A stretch of 53,982 nucleotides of DNA, from assembly GCA_910579125.1 (NCBI GenBank), contig CAJTTH010000012.1, positions 1 through 53,982 on the forward strand, written 5' to 3'. The stretch's first letter is position 1. Each line of letters begins with the position of its first letter. A model generated the notes under the pieces. The model was not told the origin of the DNA. It was given only the letters and a program-made list of their open reading frames with translations, and did not search any database. This DNA comes from an uncultured Oscillospiraceae bacterium. Lineage in GTDB: Bacteria > Bacillota > Clostridia > Oscillospirales > Ruminococcaceae. The translations under genes were made by a program, and so were the position numbers. Positions 51,646-53,982 of the stretch are shown one piece after another.

Positions 51646-52336
51646 CAAGCTGAAACAAGAGGTGCTCGAGGCAAATCTTTTATTGCCGAGGCACGGACTG
51701 GTAACATTTACATGGGGCAATGTTTCCGCACTTGACAGGGAGAGCGGCATCATGATAATAAAGCCGTCGGGCGTGGAATACAGCGATATGACGGCGGAGG
51801 ATATGGTCGCAGTAAGTCTTGAAACAGGCGAGGTCGTCGAGGGGCATTACAAGCCGTCGAGCGATACGCCGACGCATCTCGCGCTTTACAGAGCGTTCGA
51901 TGGCATAGGCGGGATAGTTCACACGCACAGCCGCTGGGCAACTTCGTTCGCGCAGGCGGGCAGGGGAATAGAGCCGCTCGGAACGACCCACGCCGACTAC
52001 TTTTACGGGGAAATTCCGTGCACGCGCGCAATGACCCCGGACGAGATCAACGGAGAATACGAAAAGGAGACGGGCACGGTAATTATCGAGGCGTTCGAGG
52101 GTATCGACCCGCTGACAATCCCCGCCGTTCTCGTCAAGAGCCACGGACCGTTCACATGGGGCAGAACAGCTGCCGAAGCGGTACATAACGCGGTAGTTCT
52201 CGAAGAGGCGGCGTTTATGAACTACCACGCAATGAGCATTAACCCGCAAGTTCGTCCGATGCAGCGCGAGCTTCTTGACAGGCACTATCTCCGCAAGCAC
52301 GGCAACAACGCTTACTACGGGCAGAATAACGGCTGA
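51638..52336 (+). CDS. araD: L-ribulose-5-phosphate 4-epimerase
   Basis: The 232-residue protein is of class II aldolase/AraD fold. Features are HGLVTFTWGNVSALDR, IKPSGVEYSDM, SSDTPTHLALYRAF, HTHSRWATSFAQAG (zinc His pair) and THADYFYGEIPCTR (third His), then KSHGPFTWG. These match AraD/SgbE/UlaF. It converts L-ribulose-5-phosphate to D-xylulose-5-phosphate, feeding the pentose phosphate pathway. It overlaps the kinase by 8 bp and has AGAGGAG before its ATG. Fuculose-1-phosphate aldolases are related, but the TxxD...H pattern favours the epimerase. Confidence 0.9.
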   Translation: MLDKLKQEVLEANLLLPRHGLVTFTWGNVSALDRESGIMIIKPSGVEYSDMTAEDMVAVSLETGEVVEGHYKPSSDTPTHLALYRAFDGIGGIVHTHSRWATSFAQAGRGIEPLGTTHADYFYGEIPCTRAMTPDEINGEYEKETGTVIIEAFEGIDPLTIPAVLVKSHGPFTWGRTAAEAVHNAVVLEEAAFMNYHAMSINPQVRPMQRELLDRHYLRKHGNNAYYGQNNG

Positions 52337-52375
52337 TTTTCCGTTTGTTTCGCCATTATAACCGATTATTCTCCA

Positions 52376-52404
52376 TTGACAAGCGGACGATTTTTTGGTA
52401 TAAT
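52376..52404 (+). promoter_or_regulatory. Promoter of the membrane-protein operon at 52442
   Basis: TTGACA (52376-52381), 17-bp spacer ending TGG, TATAAT (52399-52404). Confidence 0.87.
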
Positions 52405-52441
52405 TAAGTTGTAAGTATTTATGAAAGGAGGTTTTAACATT

Positions 52442-53518
52442 ATGGAAAATGAAAATTTTGATCCCGTCGGACAAGCCGTGCAGGAAGCTCCTGTAAACGT
52501 TATTCCCGAAAACGCTCCGCCCGATATCTCCGCCGCTCCGATAACGGAAATCAGCAGCGCCGTCGCGATGGCAGCCGAATTGCCGCACGAGGCGATCACC
52601 GAGGAGGCGCGTATGTACGCCGAGCAGACCGCCGCAGTTGAAAAAGAACAAGCAGAGCTTCAGGAGCAGGACAAAAAGCTGCTCGCAGCGCTGGACGAGG
52701 TTCTCGAAAAGCGCACGCGCGAAATGCGCGAACAGCAGAGCCGCACACGTTCAAAGGGTGAGCGTCTGGCAGCGACTGTCGTTAAAAAAGGCGTGGGCTT
52801 CGTGTCGCTGGGGCTCATTATGGTGTTTCTTGGCATTGTGATGATAATCTGCTTGTTTTCACCGGCTCCCGATTTCCTTATACCGCTTAAGCTCTCACCG
52901 ATATGCATTATTCTGATAGGAATTGAGCTGCTGCTCAATCAGCTTATGACACGCGGACATTTCCGCATAAATATACCGAGCCTTGTTATTTCGGCGTTGC
53001 TGGTGGTCGGCTGCTGCTTTATGTGCGTTAAGCTGAACGGCACCTACAAGGAGGATAAGGAGGAGTACAACAACCGCAGCATCGCCGCTGAAATTTACGA
53101 CAGGAGCTACAAGGAGCTGAGATACGTTGCGGATATAGCCTCGCTGGACATTGAAGTCGATCTCAATCCCGACGGCACGGGACGTAAAAAGGGTGTGGAC
53201 GCGCTTGCAAGCGATGACCGAGTAAATGTGACCGTGGAGTTTTCCGGCACATACAATTCCCCGAAAGCCTTTGCCGCCGATTGTAAAAAAATAATCGACG
53301 GATACCGCATAATGGGCATAAACATAACAAATTTCTATTTTAAGAACACGGGCGCTTTCCATTCGTTCAATCTTGACGTTGAGGGAAAGTACGCACAAGA
53401 CTACAACGAGAGCAAACTCACGGAAAACGTTGACTATATGTATCTTGAGGATATCGACTATATGGACGATCTGGAGGATTACAAGGACGAGACAGAAGAA
53501 ACGTCCGACGCAGCATGA
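52442..53518 (+). CDS. Unrecognised membrane protein with N-terminal coiled coil
   Basis: The protein has 358 residues. Residues 1 to about 60 are acidic and Pro/Ala-rich, 60-110 form a charged coiled coil (VEKEQAELQEQDKKLLAALDE), and three membrane segments lie at about 120-205. After the last one comes a soluble domain of about 145 residues with a very acidic end (YMYLEDIDYMDDLEDYKDE). No family is recognised. AAAGGAGG lies 10 bp before ATG 52442; an ATG at 52421 is upstream of that site and is rejected. A following gene begins 17 bp after the stop, so they form an operon. Confidence 0.75.
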   Translation: MENENFDPVGQAVQEAPVNVIPENAPPDISAAPITEISSAVAMAAELPHEAITEEARMYAEQTAAVEKEQAELQEQDKKLLAALDEVLEKRTREMREQQSRTRSKGERLAATVVKKGVGFVSLGLIMVFLGIVMIICLFSPAPDFLIPLKLSPICIILIGIELLLNQLMTRGHFRINIPSLVISALLVVGCCFMCVKLNGTYKEDKEEYNNRSIAAEIYDRSYKELRYVADIASLDIEVDLNPDGTGRKKGVDALASDDRVNVTVEFSGTYNSPKAFAADCKKIIDGYRIMGINITNFYFKNTGAFHSFNLDVEGKYAQDYNESKLTENVDYMYLEDIDYMDDLEDYKDETEETSDAA

Positions 53519-53535
53519 GTTTCGGAAGGGAAAAA

Positions 53536-53982
53536 ATGTTGACAACAGAAGAAAAAACAGCGCTTTATAACTGCATATTAAAGCAATTTCCCGACCCCGG
53601 ACTGTACAGAGTTTCAAGAGTGGGAGAATGGCTGGTTACAAACGGCTATTCTCTCGAAAGGCTCGGTTACGGTTCTTTTCGGGAATTTGCGGAGGATTTT
53701 ACAGAAATGTTCTCGTTTCAGGACGATGACAACGATGAATTTATCGAAATAAAGAGATGGCAAACAGGAGAAAAAAATATGATCGGAAGTATTGATATTC
53801 AGCACCCCGCCGACAGCTTTTTCGGCACGGGAAACATTATTCTTAACGACGATATTATCGAAATGACACAACAGTCGCTTTACGCGCTCACTAAAATACT
53901 CGGGAACGGATATACCGTTCAGCAGATGAAACAGGAGATTTACCGCAAATTCGACGAGGCAAAAACGGAGGGCAAGCTCGTT
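53536..53982 (+). CDS. 5' part of an unknown gene with a possible LOTUS/OST-HTH-like N-terminus (runs off the window)
   Basis: An ATG at 53536 with GGAAGGG 6 bp upstream opens a frame of 149 codons with no stop to the window edge. The first 60 residues, including PGLYRVSRVGEWLVTNGYSL and LGYGSFREFAEDF, have the pattern of a winged-helix LOTUS/OST-HTH domain that binds RNA or partner proteins. The rest (ADSFFGTGNIILNDDIIEMTQQ, then YTVQQMKQEIYRKFDEAKTEG) is not recognised. The domain call is tentative. Confidence 0.65.
   Translation, partial: MLTTEEKTALYNCILKQFPDPGLYRVSRVGEWLVTNGYSLERLGYGSFREFAEDFTEMFSFQDDDNDEFIEIKRWQTGEKNMIGSIDIQHPADSFFGTGNIILNDDIIEMTQQSLYALTKILGNGYTVQQMKQEIYRKFDEAKTEGKLV

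Overview
The window looks like chromosomal DNA of a Gram-positive Clostridia, most likely a gut Oscillospirales/Ruminococcaceae-type bacterium. This rests on surface proteins with NPxTG sorting signals, a FeoA-FeoB fusion with its small Cys-rich partner, CheV plus a YjfB-type motility protein, strong AGGAGG ribosome sites, sigma-A promoters with 17-bp spacing, and enzymes for pectin, arabinose, galactoside and xyloside use. The taxonomic call is inference. No phage, insertion sequence, CRISPR array, rRNA or tRNA was recognised.

Layout. 1-2.1 kb: end of a giant Ser-Asp-repeat cell-wall protein, then an RlmI-type methyltransferase. 2.2-7.1 kb (minus strand): AraC-type regulator and an alpha-xylosidase / GH26-like hydrolase operon. 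7.2-8.75 kb: a YjfB-type protein diverging from cheV, and a 54-aa small ORF. 8.9-14.5 kb: six co-directional genes, namely a His-rich CobW-type zinc GTPase, a second GTPase fused to a YcgQ/DUF1980-like domain, mtnA, a GNAT, an unknown protein and an MTA/SAH deaminase. 14.9-23.6 kb: YgiQ radical-SAM protein, an epimerase-like protein, typA and GNAT, then MATE, an AT-rich unknown gene and a pseudouridine synthase. 23.8-29.4 kb: gap, aldo/keto reductase, carB. 29.5-34.8 kb: ComEC-like lipoprotein, feoAB with its small partner, and a GH3 lipoprotein. 34.8-41 kb: KDG kinase and a large wall-anchored family PL9 pectate lyase. 41.1-46.5 kb: MoxR ATPase with a metallopeptidase/VWA protein, a lipid kinase/acyltransferase pair on the minus strand, and a SprA-related metalloprotease. 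46.6-52.3 kb: GH2 beta-galactosidase, FGGY kinase and L-ribulose-5-phosphate 4-epimerase. 52.4-54 kb: a membrane protein and a truncated gene.

The genes fit a plant-cell-wall lifestyle. The wall-bound PL9 lyase cleaves pectin and KdgK handles 2-keto-3-deoxygluconate from uronate catabolism. The GH2/kinase/epimerase operon would process galactoside and arabinose side chains, and the GH31 operon xylosides.

The most unusual feature is a dispersed leader element found four times (about 5.93-6.05, 10.07-10.20, 16.76-16.86 and 17.97-18.08 kb). Every copy points toward the gene just downstream, ends within a few tens of bases of its start codon, and has complementary ends (GGCAAAAG...CTTTTGCC). At least two copies lie inside transcribed leaders by promoter prediction. 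The typA copy has a second, outer complementary pair. It may be a structured regulatory RNA or a domesticated mobile repeat.
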